Below, one piece after another: positions 16,133 through 25,039 of a stretch of DNA of 64,000 nucleotides. The DNA comes from Sphingobacterium sp. lm-10. GTDB taxonomy: Bacteria; Bacteroidota; Bacteroidia; Sphingobacteriales; Sphingobacteriaceae. A model generated the notes under the pieces. The model was not told the origin of the DNA, ran no database searches, and saw nothing but the letters and a program-made list of their open reading frames with translations. How positions within the stretch are numbered: the stretch's first letter is position 1; each line of letters starts with the position of its first letter. The DNA is taken from assembly GCF_023554555.1 (NCBI RefSeq), contig NZ_JAMJWC010000001.1, positions 1,736,001 to 1,800,000 on the forward strand, in the 5' to 3' direction. Made by a program: the position numbers and the translations under genes.

Positions 16133-18562
16133 ATGATGATGGAAGATAAGATCGTAAGCACAATCATTTTATTAAATAAAGATCGTCTTGCCCCGGCGGA
16201 TGAGGATACTATACAGCAAGCGCTGGAGCGTGCCGGCATTGCGGCAAATGTAAAACTACAGAAACAGCGTCTCACGGTGGATAGCGCAGATAGGGAACTG
16301 CTAGCTCGCACAGTCGCCTTACTTAAGCAACAAGGGTTCGCTCCACAGACGGAAAAGCAAGAGATACCCGTATTAGATATGAGCTGTGCTTCTTGCGCTG
16401 GCAGCATTCAAAGTATGCTATTGGCACAACCGGGTATACTGCAAGCCGATGTAAACTTTGCGAATACCAGTGCGCGCGTGGAGTATCTGCCTAACCTGAT
16501 TCAGGAACAGGATATGCAAAAAGTAGTTCGCTCTATTGGCTTTGATTTACTATTGGCACCTGCAGCATCCCGTGAAGAAAAGCGGGACGCGATACAACAA
16601 GAGCAGTACTACAAATTAAAGCGTAAAACTTTCTTCGCCCTATTGTTAGCGCTACCGGTATTGGTGTACGGCATGTTTTTGATGCATGCTCCTTATGCCA
16701 ACTGGATCATGTTTATGGGTACTACGCCATTGGTGTTTTGGGTCGGACGAGATTTTTTTGTGCATGCCTGGAAACAAGCAAAGTATCGTGCCGTCAACAT
16801 GGATACACTGGTCGCCTTAAGCACGGGTACGGCTTATATCTTTAGTGTTTTCACCTTATTTTTCCCTGAATTTTGGTTGGAAAGTGGCTTAGAAGCCCAT
16901 GTTTATTTCGAGGCAGCAGCAGTGATCATTGCCTTCGTACTACTTGGCAAATTATTGGAAGAACGTGCGAAGAGCCACACTTCCGATGCGATCAATACCT
17001 TGATGGGGATGCAACCCAAGACGGTTATTCGCTTGAATGAGCAAGGTGAGCAGCAGGAAATAAATATCTCGGACGTATTAATAGAAGATCTTCTGTTGGT
17101 GCGGCCGGGAGAAAAGATTCCGGTAGATGGCTTGGTCGTGGGTGGAGAATCCTACGTGGATGAAAGCATGCTGAGCGGAGAGTCTGTACCTGTGCTGAAG
17201 AAAACAGGAGAATCAGTCTACGCTGGTACCGTAAATCATCGAGGAAGCTTTCAGTTTCGTGCACAAAAAATAGGTCAAGAAACGGTCTTAGCACAAATTA
17301 TTGCGCTGGTGCGCCATGCTCAGGGAAGCAAAGCTCCGGTACAAAAATTAGTGGATAACATTGCCAGTATTTTTGTACCAATCGTGATCGGTATTGCGCT
17401 GCTGAGTATGGTAGTTTGGTTCGTATTTAGCGGTGAACACTGGCTTACGCAAGGCATCATGGCATTTGTTACGGTGCTCGTGATCGCCTGCCCTTGTGCT
17501 TTAGGACTGGCAACGCCTACGGCAATTATGGTCGGTGTGGGTCGTGCAGCAGCGGCTGGAATTCTGATCAAAGATGCGGAGAGTATAGAACGGGCTAAGG
17601 ATTTGGATGTGCTCGTATTTGATAAAACCGGCACGCTAACCGTGGGACGTCCGCAGGTAACAGATAGTTATTGGCTGGATGAAAATACGGTGCATCGGCA
17701 GGTGCTTGTCGCGATGGAACGCCTTTCAGAACATCCGTTGGCTGATGCCATCGTATCGGCATGGCAAAAGACGGAAACCCTAGCATTGCAAAATTTTGAA
17801 AGCATTACCGGTAAAGGCATCACGGCAGAGCATGACGGTATATTTTATCTGGCAGGAAACCAGAAATTAATGATGCTACATGAAATATCGCTTTCTGAAT
17901 CACTTTTGCAGAAAGCGGCGGAATACGCACGGTCTGGCAGAACGGTGATTTGGTTTGCTAACCAGCAGCAGGTGCTGGCATTAATTGCCATTTCCGATCC
18001 CATCAAAGAGACCACTGCGGCGGCCATTACGCAGCTACACCAGGCCGGAATCAAAACGTATATGCTAACGGGCGATAATGGAGCCACAGCAGCAGCGATT
18101 GCACAGCAAGCCGGTATACAGCATTTCGAATCGGAGATGCTCCCAGAAGATAAAGCGAATTACATTAAAAAATTGCAAGCGCAAGGCAAAATCGTGGGTA
18201 TGGTGGGCGATGGTATCAATGACAGTGCCGCATTGGCGCAGGCCGATGTGAGCATAGCCATGGGCAAAGGAAGTGACATGGCCATGGACGTAGCGAAGAT
18301 GACCATCATCTCTTCGGATTTGCAGAAAATCCCAATCGCGATTAGGCTATCGCAATTGACGGTCAAAACGATACGACAGAATCTTTTCTGGGCATTTATT
18401 TACAATCTCGTAGGCATCCCGATTGCGGCAGGAATCTTGTACCCTAGTTTTGGATTTTTACTCAGCCCGATGATCGCCAGCGCGGCCATGGCTTTGAGTA
18501 GCGTATCAGTCGTATCCAATAGTCTGCGTCTGAAATGGAAAAACATAGGAAGCGCAAAATAA
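16133..18562 (+). CDS. copA: Copper-exporting P1B-type ATPase
   Basis: About 809 residues from the ATG at 16133 (ATG codons also at 16136 and 16139; an in-frame TTG at 16106 is less likely). Residues 1-70 look like a degenerate HMA domain without CxxC. A true HMA follows with MSCASC. Eight membrane helices come next, with the CPC ion motif ([15 protein letters not shown]), the phosphorylation loop DKTGTLT, the HP motif SEHPLADAI, and [20 protein letters not shown]. These define the P1B-1 (Cu+) subgroup. It exports copper across the inner membrane using ATP. It lies between the AraC-type regulator and the CopZ-like chaperone gene. Confidence 0.93.
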   Translation: MMMEDKIVSTIILLNKDRLAPADEDTIQQALERAGIAANVKLQKQRLTVDSADRELLARTVALLKQQGFAPQTEKQEIPVLDMSCASCAGSIQSMLLAQPGILQADVNFANTSARVEYLPNLIQEQDMQKVVRSIGFDLLLAPAASREEKRDAIQQEQYYKLKRKTFFALLLALPVLVYGMFLMHAPYANWIMFMGTTPLVFWVGRDFFVHAWKQAKYRAVNMDTLVALSTGTAYIFSVFTLFFPEFWLESGLEAHVYFEAAAVIIAFVLLGKLLEERAKSHTSDAINTLMGMQPKTVIRLNEQGEQQEINISDVLIEDLLLVRPGEKIPVDGLVVGGESYVDESMLSGESVPVLKKTGESVYAGTVNHRGSFQFRAQKIGQETVLAQIIALVRHAQGSKAPVQKLVDNIASIFVPIVIGIALLSMVVWFVFSGEHWLTQGIMAFVTVLVIACPCALGLATPTAIMVGVGRAAAAGILIKDAESIERAKDLDVLVFDKTGTLTVGRPQVTDSYWLDENTVHRQVLVAMERLSEHPLADAIVSAWQKTETLALQNFESITGKGITAEHDGIFYLAGNQKLMMLHEISLSESLLQKAAEYARSGRTVIWFANQQQVLALIAISDPIKETTAAAITQLHQAGIKTYMLTGDNGATAAAIAQQAGIQHFESEMLPEDKANYIKKLQAQGKIVGMVGDGINDSAALAQADVSIAMGKGSDMAMDVAKMTIISSDLQKIPIAIRLSQLTVKTIRQNLFWAFIYNLVGIPIAAGILYPSFGFLLSPMIASAAMALSSVSVVSNSLRLKWKNIGSAK

Positions 18563-18601
18563 TATATTACATCATTTAGGCATCAATTAATCAACATAAT
18601 C

Positions 18602-18823
18602 ATGGAAAATAACGTATTGACATTTAAGACCAGCATTAATTGCGGCAGCTGTATCAAAGCGGTGACACCCTTTTTGGAGCAAGTGACAGGCATAAATCAA
18701 TGGGGGGTGGACACCGATAATCCCGAAAAAATCCTGACCGTTCAGAGTTCGGGGGCTACGGCTGACGAAGTGCTTGCGGCTGTACAGAAAGCAGGCTTTA
18801 CAGCTACAGAAACGAAGCGCTAA
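18602..18823 (+). CDS. CopZ-like copper chaperone
   Basis: A 73-residue HMA-domain protein with the metal motif NCGSCIKAV (CxxC at Cys14 and Cys17) and the closing helix ADEVLAAVQKAGFTATE. It starts 39 bases after copA in the same direction. It probably hands Cu+ to CopA in the cytoplasm. Its motif CGSC differs from the usual CxGC of CopZ, which may alter metal affinity. Confidence 0.8.
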   Translation: MENNVLTFKTSINCGSCIKAVTPFLEQVTGINQWGVDTDNPEKILTVQSSGATADEVLAAVQKAGFTATETKR

Positions 18824-18856
18824 CCATCAGATTAAAGTAAAGTTTAATGAATCACA

Positions 18857-18896
18857 AATCCTCCATTTCACACAAAGGAAATGGAGGATTTTTTTA
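18857..18896 (+). terminator. Terminator of the copper operon
   Basis: A 13-bp perfect stem (AATCCTCCATTTC at 18857-18869 with its complement at 18878-18890) and a T-rich tail. It may also serve the convergent DUF4954 gene. Confidence 0.85.
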
Positions 18897-18935
18897 TTTA
18901 TATACCCCGTAAACTGTAGCTATTGAATTTCTATA

Positions 18936-21104
18936 TCATGATGCTTTCGCGAGCAGCTCTAGCAGATTTTCGACGCGTGATTCAAATACGATGAGTTCCT
19001 TATTCTGAGACAAAATGAAGCTATTGTCCGACAGTTTACCGACCACAACATCCATTTCTTCATCCGAATTATACAACATTTTTCGAAATTCACTTTCGTA
19101 ATCCTTCGCTCTCGTGCGTTCAATTTCATCACGAATCCAGCGCTTTGTATCCAAAGCTTCTTCTATCAAGCCTTGTAAAAAAGATACATCCCAATCAGAT
19201 GCGGATACGCCCGTAAGTTCTTCTAAGGAAGCGATACTATGTGCTAGTTTTTCGCGGAGATATGCGCTACTTAATTGATGATACCGTTGATGAATCTCCA
19301 ACCAAGAGTTGAGTATTCCCGATTTTACATCATCTATCAGCTGTCGTAGATCTTTATCTGGTATGAGCTGACTGCCCACATTAGTAAATGCTTTACGCTC
19401 GAAAGGTTGACTTTGCAAGAGTTGCCAAAGATCCTCGACCGAATTTGATTCCGTGTAGGCCAGCATTTGCGTCGCCGCATAATACCGTATCAAACGTTGG
19501 AACAGATGGTATACTTCCTTTGGCTTCTTTAAAACTACCTTTCTGCGAGAGTTTTCTACATTAGAAAGCAATACTTCTTGCTGAAAATCTGCTGCTGGAT
19601 CTTTTAGTGCCTGCAGCGCCTGATCACCTAATGACCCCACCGCTTCTTCGATTTCTGAAAATGTGTGAAACATTTCGTTAATGGTATCTGGCGCGATAAC
19701 ATCGTATTCAAAATGTTGATTTTTCAACTTGCGGTTGTCGCGTGCTGTAAATTTACTGGTATTGCGCATTAGCGCGTACATATTGTACATAAACCAGTAG
19801 CCGGGAATGATGACCAAACGATCATTTTGCACATCATTGCTGATCAGGGAAAAGGGAATGCGAATATCTAGTTCATGTAGAAAATCTCCTTTTACAATCA
19901 GCGAATACGAAGCGAAGCGTGAATTGTGCTTCAAACTAACGCAAAGTCCCGGCCAGAATCCCCGACCAGCCATCAGCTCTCCATCCGCTGCGCGGGAATT
20001 ATGATTGGATCCTACAGTCGCTCCTGCCGCCATATTGCTTTGCCCCATAATTAGGGATGCGCACAGAAATGAATTGTTATGATGCTGCTCGTGCGCTGGA
20101 AACAACAGCGAATTAAGCACTTCACAACATGATATGGTAGAGTTGTCGCCCAAAAAAGAGTTGATAAGACGGGCTCCATATTTCAATTGCGAGAAAGATG
20201 ACAGGATAAACCTGACGGCTTTCACACCATAAAAGATACGACATCCGTAGCCTACAATTCCATTCACCAATTCACAACCTTCTCCGATCTGTGTGTAGGC
20301 CGAAGAGATGGAGTTTACTGTGACATTTTTGATTTTATTGACGCCTTTAATGTAGGCATCTGAACCAATTTGAACGTTTTTAATGGTATGGCAATTCTTG
20401 ATCACTGTGCGATCACCGATCACGCTGTAGTAACCGCGTTTAGAAGAAAACTGCAAATCTGTAATTTCATGTAGCCGACGCTGAAAATCGGCATCGTCGC
20501 GGTGGCGCGTCCAAAGATAAACATCTCCAGCCTGCATACCATTGAAAGGCAATACCGACCGTCCGCCATTCTCATTGCACAACTCCAGGTAAATACGACT
20601 CTCGGGATCATCTCCATCTTTCAACACGCCATTCCCAAATTTTGCATTGGAGCTGGTTTCCATTTCATCGATATTCGTCAGGATTACTTCATTGCCGACG
20701 ATGTAATGTGCCATGTACCGAACATGATGTATCGCGCAATAATCACCGATATCTGCACTAACTATCTGTGAATGGTAAATCCCAGAGGGCAGGCGTAGAT
20801 CACGGTATTCTACATAGATCTCGTCCATCTTACCGATGCGTACCAGACCATAAAATTTAGAATGCTGTATCTGATCGGGAATAAACCCGGCTTTACTCAC
20901 CAGCACATCATCCCAATTCGTCGACTCGTTTCCCAGTTTAATCAACTGATCGATTTCTTCGGGAGTCAATGGACGGTATTGGTCGGGTGCTATCGGGTTT
21001 TGCTGAAAACGCAGATAGTACTCGTTTTGTCCTGCCGGCAAGTATTCTTTGGGCACGAAATTGTAACCCAAAGAACGAAGTGGTCTCTTGTTAATATAGG
21101 CCAT
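18936..21104 (-). CDS. DUF4954 protein, left-handed beta-helix
   Basis: A 722-residue protein. The region from about 100 to 430 shows hexapeptide-like repeats (GDYCAIHHVRYMAHYIVGNEV, VIGDRTVIKNCHTI, then VQIGSDAYIKGVNKIKNVTV, GDNSTISCCEVLNSL), the pattern of left-handed beta-helix acyl- or nucleotidyl-transferases. The C-terminal third is helical. DUF4954 is common in Bacteroidota and its function is not established. It begins 6 bases after glmS, so it belongs to one operon with it. That supports, but does not prove, a role in UDP-GlcNAc or sugar-phosphate metabolism. Confidence 0.85.
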   Translation of the reverse strand: MAYINKRPLRSLGYNFVPKEYLPAGQNEYYLRFQQNPIAPDQYRPLTPEEIDQLIKLGNESTNWDDVLVSKAGFIPDQIQHSKFYGLVRIGKMDEIYVEYRDLRLPSGIYHSQIVSADIGDYCAIHHVRYMAHYIVGNEVILTNIDEMETSSNAKFGNGVLKDGDDPESRIYLELCNENGGRSVLPFNGMQAGDVYLWTRHRDDADFQRRLHEITDLQFSSKRGYYSVIGDRTVIKNCHTIKNVQIGSDAYIKGVNKIKNVTVNSISSAYTQIGEGCELVNGIVGYGCRIFYGVKAVRFILSSFSQLKYGARLINSFLGDNSTISCCEVLNSLLFPAHEQHHNNSFLCASLIMGQSNMAAGATVGSNHNSRAADGELMAGRGFWPGLCVSLKHNSRFASYSLIVKGDFLHELDIRIPFSLISNDVQNDRLVIIPGYWFMYNMYALMRNTSKFTARDNRKLKNQHFEYDVIAPDTINEMFHTFSEIEEAVGSLGDQALQALKDPAADFQQEVLLSNVENSRRKVVLKKPKEVYHLFQRLIRYYAATQMLAYTESNSVEDLWQLLQSQPFERKAFTNVGSQLIPDKDLRQLIDDVKSGILNSWLEIHQRYHQLSSAYLREKLAHSIASLEELTGVSASDWDVSFLQGLIEEALDTKRWIRDEIERTRAKDYESEFRKMLYNSDEEMDVVVGKLSDNSFILSQNKELIVFESRVENLLELLAKAS

Positions 21105-21110
21105 AAGCGC

Positions 21111-22952
21111 TTATTCGACGGTCACCGATTTGGCTAGGTTTCGAGGTTGATCTACATCCAAACCACGCTCCACTCCAATGTAGTAGGCTAATAATTGCAA
21201 CGGTATCGCGGCCAACAGTGGCGCAATGATCTCATCGCAATTAGGCACCACCATAATGTCTTCTGCCAAGTCTTCCACTCTGTTATCTCCTTCACTGACA
21301 ATCGCAATAATTTTTCCTTTACGCGCTTTAATTTCTTGTATGTTGCTTACTATTTTTTCGTGGTAACTATCCTTAGTAGCCACAAAAATAACCGGAAGTG
21401 TTTCGTCGACCAAAGCAATCGGGCCATGCTTCATCTCTGCAGCAGGATATCCTTCTGCATGGATATAGGAGATTTCCTTGAGTTTTAATGCTCCTTCCAA
21501 CGCCGTTGGAAAATTGTAACCGCGACCAAGGTATAAGACGTCATTGGCATCGCTGTATTTCTTCGCAATACGCTGGATCTCTTCTACCTGATTGTCCAGA
21601 ATCCACTGTACCTTTTCGGGCACCGCATCCAGTTGCTGGATGAAATAGGTGAATCTCTGATCGTCGATTGTGCCTTTTAATTTTGCAATTTTTAAGGCGA
21701 TCAATTGCAGTACCGCCAACTGAGCGGTGTAGGCCTTAGTACTCGCCACACCGATCTCTGGACCAGCATGCGTGTACGAGCCTGCATTCGAAATACGCGC
21801 GATCGATGAACCGACGACATTCACCAACCCGAAGATGGTGGCTCCTTGTTCTTTTGCGTTTTCGAGCGCCACTAAGGTATCTGCCGTTTCCCCACTTTGA
21901 GAGATGGCGATAATAACATCTTCGCTGGAAATAATTGGATTCCGATAGCGGAATTCGGAAGCGTACTCTACCTCCACGTTAATCCGACACAATTCCTCGA
22001 TCACGTATTCGGCCACTAAAGCCGAATGCCAGCTGGTGCCACAGGCAACGATAATGATGCGACGAGCTGCCATAATCTTGTCTGCAATGGCGTCAATACC
22101 ACTCAAGGTAATTTGATTCTTCTGTGCATCCATGCGGCCACGTAGGGAATCAAAAATAGTTTGAGGCTGTTCAAAAATTTCCTTCAGCATGAAGTGGTCA
22201 TAACCATTTTTTTCTATGGCCGCCAATTCCATGTCTAATTTTTGCACGAACGGTGTAATGACCTCGTTACCCAGGTTTTTGAGGATCAATTCATCCGGTT
22301 TCACAATGGCTAACTCGTAGTCATTGATGTACACCACTTCTTTAGTATAAGCCAACATAGGTGATGCATCCGACCCCAGAAAGTGCTCATTCTGGCCAAT
22401 ACCGATGACCAACGGGCTTCCCTTCCGAGCCGCAATAATCGTATCTGGATGGGCCTGATCAATCAGCAAGATCACATACGCTCCCGTCACCCGCTTTAAT
22501 GCAATGCGAATGGCTTCTTCGAGCGAACACTCATTTTTAATCTGGATATCTTCAATGAAGTTCAGGAGTACTTCTGAATCGGTATCACTATGGAAGACGT
22601 AGCCATCCTTCAGCAATTCTGTTTTAAGCTGAGCATAATTTTCAATAATTCCATTATGAATCATGGCGATACGGCCAGATCTCGACAAATGCGGATGTGC
22701 ATTGCGATCACAGGGCTCGCCGTGCGTAGCCCAACGTGTATGCCCTATACCCGTATGCGACGCGACATCGCTAACGCCAACATGCTCCTCTAAACGAGCA
22801 ACTTTTCCTTCTTTTTTAAATACGGAGACACCCCGATCTTGTAGTAAAGCAATACCCGAACTATCATAACCCCTATATTCTAATTTTTTCAACCCATCAA
22901 TCAGGATTGGATACGCTTGCTTGCCCCCTGTATAACCTACTATTCCGCACAT
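21111..22952 (-). CDS. glmS: Glutamine-fructose-6-phosphate aminotransferase
   Basis: 613 residues, the usual length. The N-terminal glutaminase (Ntn) domain begins with the catalytic MCGIVGYTG and includes HTRWATHG. Two SIS sugar-phosphate isomerase domains follow (ACGTSWHSALVAEYV, SQSGETADTLVAL, GRGYNFPTALEGALKLKE), ending NLAKSVTVE. It makes glucosamine-6-phosphate from fructose-6-phosphate and glutamine, the first step to peptidoglycan and LPS amino sugars. It is transcribed with the DUF4954 gene downstream. Confidence 0.96.
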   Translation of the reverse strand: MCGIVGYTGGKQAYPILIDGLKKLEYRGYDSSGIALLQDRGVSVFKKEGKVARLEEHVGVSDVASHTGIGHTRWATHGEPCDRNAHPHLSRSGRIAMIHNGIIENYAQLKTELLKDGYVFHSDTDSEVLLNFIEDIQIKNECSLEEAIRIALKRVTGAYVILLIDQAHPDTIIAARKGSPLVIGIGQNEHFLGSDASPMLAYTKEVVYINDYELAIVKPDELILKNLGNEVITPFVQKLDMELAAIEKNGYDHFMLKEIFEQPQTIFDSLRGRMDAQKNQITLSGIDAIADKIMAARRIIIVACGTSWHSALVAEYVIEELCRINVEVEYASEFRYRNPIISSEDVIIAISQSGETADTLVALENAKEQGATIFGLVNVVGSSIARISNAGSYTHAGPEIGVASTKAYTAQLAVLQLIALKIAKLKGTIDDQRFTYFIQQLDAVPEKVQWILDNQVEEIQRIAKKYSDANDVLYLGRGYNFPTALEGALKLKEISYIHAEGYPAAEMKHGPIALVDETLPVIFVATKDSYHEKIVSNIQEIKARKGKIIAIVSEGDNRVEDLAEDIMVVPNCDEIIAPLLAAIPLQLLAYYIGVERGLDVDQPRNLAKSVTVE

Positions 22953-23070
22953 ATATGCTACTTGTAAAATTTAATTTTTATTTCCTAAAACCGATAAAAT
23001 CGTTCGAATATATCAATTATCGTAGACATTCGGCCGGGTCAATTCCGTTTTTTCGGCAGGTTGTAAATAC

Positions 23071-23104
23071 ATAGCGCCTGCTTCCAATTGGAAGCAGGCG
23101 CTAT
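23071..23104. promoter_or_regulatory. 34-bp perfect palindrome between the response regulator gene and glmS
   Basis: Two 17-base arms, the left starting ATAGCGCCTGCTTCC, the right its exact complement, with no spacer. It lies 30 bases after the response regulator stop. There is no T-run on either strand, so a simple intrinsic terminator is doubtful. It may still end transcription, or be a binding site or RNA-stabilising hairpin. Confidence 0.7.
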
Positions 23105-23133
23105 ATATAATACCGATTAAAAACTAAAACGTA

Positions 23134-23832
23134 TTAGTTTAATTCGAACTTATAGCCAACCCCTTTTACCGTGGTGACATAAAGCTCTCCAATCTTTTCT
23201 CTTAATTTACGAATATGTACATCGATCGTGCGGTTTGTCACAACGACAGAATCTTCCCAGATCGCTTTTAAAATCTGTTCCCGTGTAAATACTTTGTTCG
23301 GTTTGGAAGCTAATAAATACAAGAGTTCAAATTCCTTCTTGGCGAGCACAAATTTTTCCTCCCCTCTGAAAACCAAGAAAGAATCGCGGTCAATCACCAA
23401 ATCCATGATCTCCAGTTTATCCGTCTGATCATCGCTGGCATCGTGCGCATTCCTACGCAAGATAGCATTAATCCGACTGATCAAAGCACGAGGTTTGATC
23501 GGCTTGGCGATATAATCATCTGCACCAACATGGAAACCAGCAATCTCTGAGTATTCTTCGCTACGTGCCGTCAAAAAGATCACAAAAGTATTTTTGAACT
23601 CTGGCATAGACCGCATGAGTCGACAAGCTTCGATTCCGTCCATCTCAGGCATCATCACATCCAGAATAATTAAATCTGGATTAATTTCTTTGGCCACCCG
23701 TATCGCTTCTTTGCCATTATTGGCAGTAGATACCTGGAAGCCCTCTTTGCTGAGGTTATAGGATATGATGTCTACAATATCTTGTTCGTCATCGACAACC
23801 AAAATTTTTGGTTTGGGATTGCTCATACTCAT
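23134..23832 (-). CDS. OmpR-family response regulator (RprY-like)
   Basis: 232 residues. A receiver domain lies at about 8-125, with the acidic pocket in LVVDDEQD, the phosphoacceptor in LIILDVMMPEMDG, a conserved Thr in IFLTARS, and Lys in DDYIAKPIKP. The C-terminal winged helix (about 140-230) ends NRTIDVHIRKLREKIGELYVTTVKGVGYKF. It would bind DNA after phosphorylation by a sensor kinase, which is not next to it. In Bacteroidota this text fits the RprY regulators. It is monocistronic. Confidence 0.9.
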   Translation of the reverse strand: MSMSNPKPKILVVDDEQDIVDIISYNLSKEGFQVSTANNGKEAIRVAKEINPDLIILDVMMPEMDGIEACRLMRSMPEFKNTFVIFLTARSEEYSEIAGFHVGADDYIAKPIKPRALISRINAILRRNAHDASDDQTDKLEIMDLVIDRDSFLVFRGEEKFVLAKKEFELLYLLASKPNKVFTREQILKAIWEDSVVVTNRTIDVHIRKLREKIGELYVTTVKGVGYKFELN

Positions 23833-23928
23833 TTTTTCTACTAAAGTATGTACTTAATGGTAAGATAAAGTTACACAAATGTTATGATATTGTTAACCAA
23901 TGCAAGATGTAATAACATCCGATCACTA

Positions 23929-25038
23929 TTAATTTAAGGTTTTCTTAAGAAAATCTTCAAGCGCTTTGCCCCGCAGATTCTTCGCAATAATCTTTCCTTC
24001 CGGATCTAATAGATAGGATGTGGGTATCGCTCTAATGCGATAATCGATAATCAGGTGAGAGCTCCAGGCTTTCAGATCTGAGATATTTGTCCACGTTAAT
24101 CCGTCGGCCTCGATCGCACCCATCCATGGCCCAGGATTATCATCAAGAGATACTCCCAATACTTCAAATCCTCTATCCTTAAATGCTTCGTATTGCTTCA
24201 CAATATTCGGATTTTCCTCACGACAAGGCATGCACCAAGAAGCCCAAAAATCAACCAAGGTATATTTACCTTGGTAATCCGTTAGTTTAACGAGCTTATT
24301 TTGCGGCGTGTATGCCTCAAAATAAGGCGCCTCTTGTCCAATGGCCAATGCCCGCAATTTATCGACCTCTGCTTTAAACTCGCTGACATACCTATTGTCT
24401 GTAAATTGGTTTTTAATTTTATCACCATAGGCAATCAATTCTACCTCCGCCATTTCCGGCTCCAATGTACTCATCGCATAGAATCCTGCCAGATTAGGCT
24501 GCTCATTAGCAAAAGCGACTGCTTGTTTTATATAGCGTTGCATATGCGGTTCAAATGCCTGCAACATTTCACTTCGAAGATTTTGAATCTGCTCGGAAGA
24601 TTTGTCGGCAGTAGCTTTGGTAAACACTGTTTGCAGGGAGTCCTGTACAAATTCGATACGATTTTTTGCTGGCGCAAATGCTTTGAGTACTTCAGAGAGT
24701 TCAGATCCGGATACTTGATACTGCTCTGGCTGTTGTAGATCTGTCTCAAACTTTACCGGCTGTCCGGGCTCTAAGATGATTGGATAACGATTCTTGCCGA
24801 CCGCTAAGGTGAGCAAGCGCGGCTGCGTACTACCACGCTCGAAACGAAAACGATTGCCATCGGCGATAAACACGGAATCCAGTTTACGTTCTCCTTCATA
24901 AAAGGAAACTACTTTAATATTACCTGGATTTTCGATCGTACCGGAGATGGCAATATTTTCCTTAGAATCGCAGGCCTGTATTGCTGCAAAAAATAGCGTT
25001 GCTACACATAGTCGATAGCAGATCTTGATCATTTTCAT
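23929..25038 (-). CDS. TlpA/ResA-like thiol-disulfide lipoprotein (DUF4369)
   Basis: 369 residues with lipobox AIQAC (Cys23). Residues 30-130 form a DUF4369-like beta domain (ISGTIENPGNIKVVSFYEG). Residues 225-369 are a thioredoxin/AhpC-TSA fold with the active site FWASWCMPCREENP. It would act in the periplasm as a thiol-disulfide oxidoreductase, tethered to a membrane. It starts one base before the alaS stop region, so it is probably cotranscribed downstream of alaS. Such proteins are numerous in this phylum, and the individual partner is unknown. Confidence 0.88.
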   Translation of the reverse strand: MKMIKICYRLCVATLFFAAIQACDSKENIAISGTIENPGNIKVVSFYEGERKLDSVFIADGNRFRFERGSTQPRLLTLAVGKNRYPIILEPGQPVKFETDLQQPEQYQVSGSELSEVLKAFAPAKNRIEFVQDSLQTVFTKATADKSSEQIQNLRSEMLQAFEPHMQRYIKQAVAFANEQPNLAGFYAMSTLEPEMAEVELIAYGDKIKNQFTDNRYVSEFKAEVDKLRALAIGQEAPYFEAYTPQNKLVKLTDYQGKYTLVDFWASWCMPCREENPNIVKQYEAFKDRGFEVLGVSLDDNPGPWMGAIEADGLTWTNISDLKAWSSHLIIDYRIRAIPTSYLLDPEGKIIAKNLRGKALEDFLKKTLN

Positions 25039-25039
25039 A

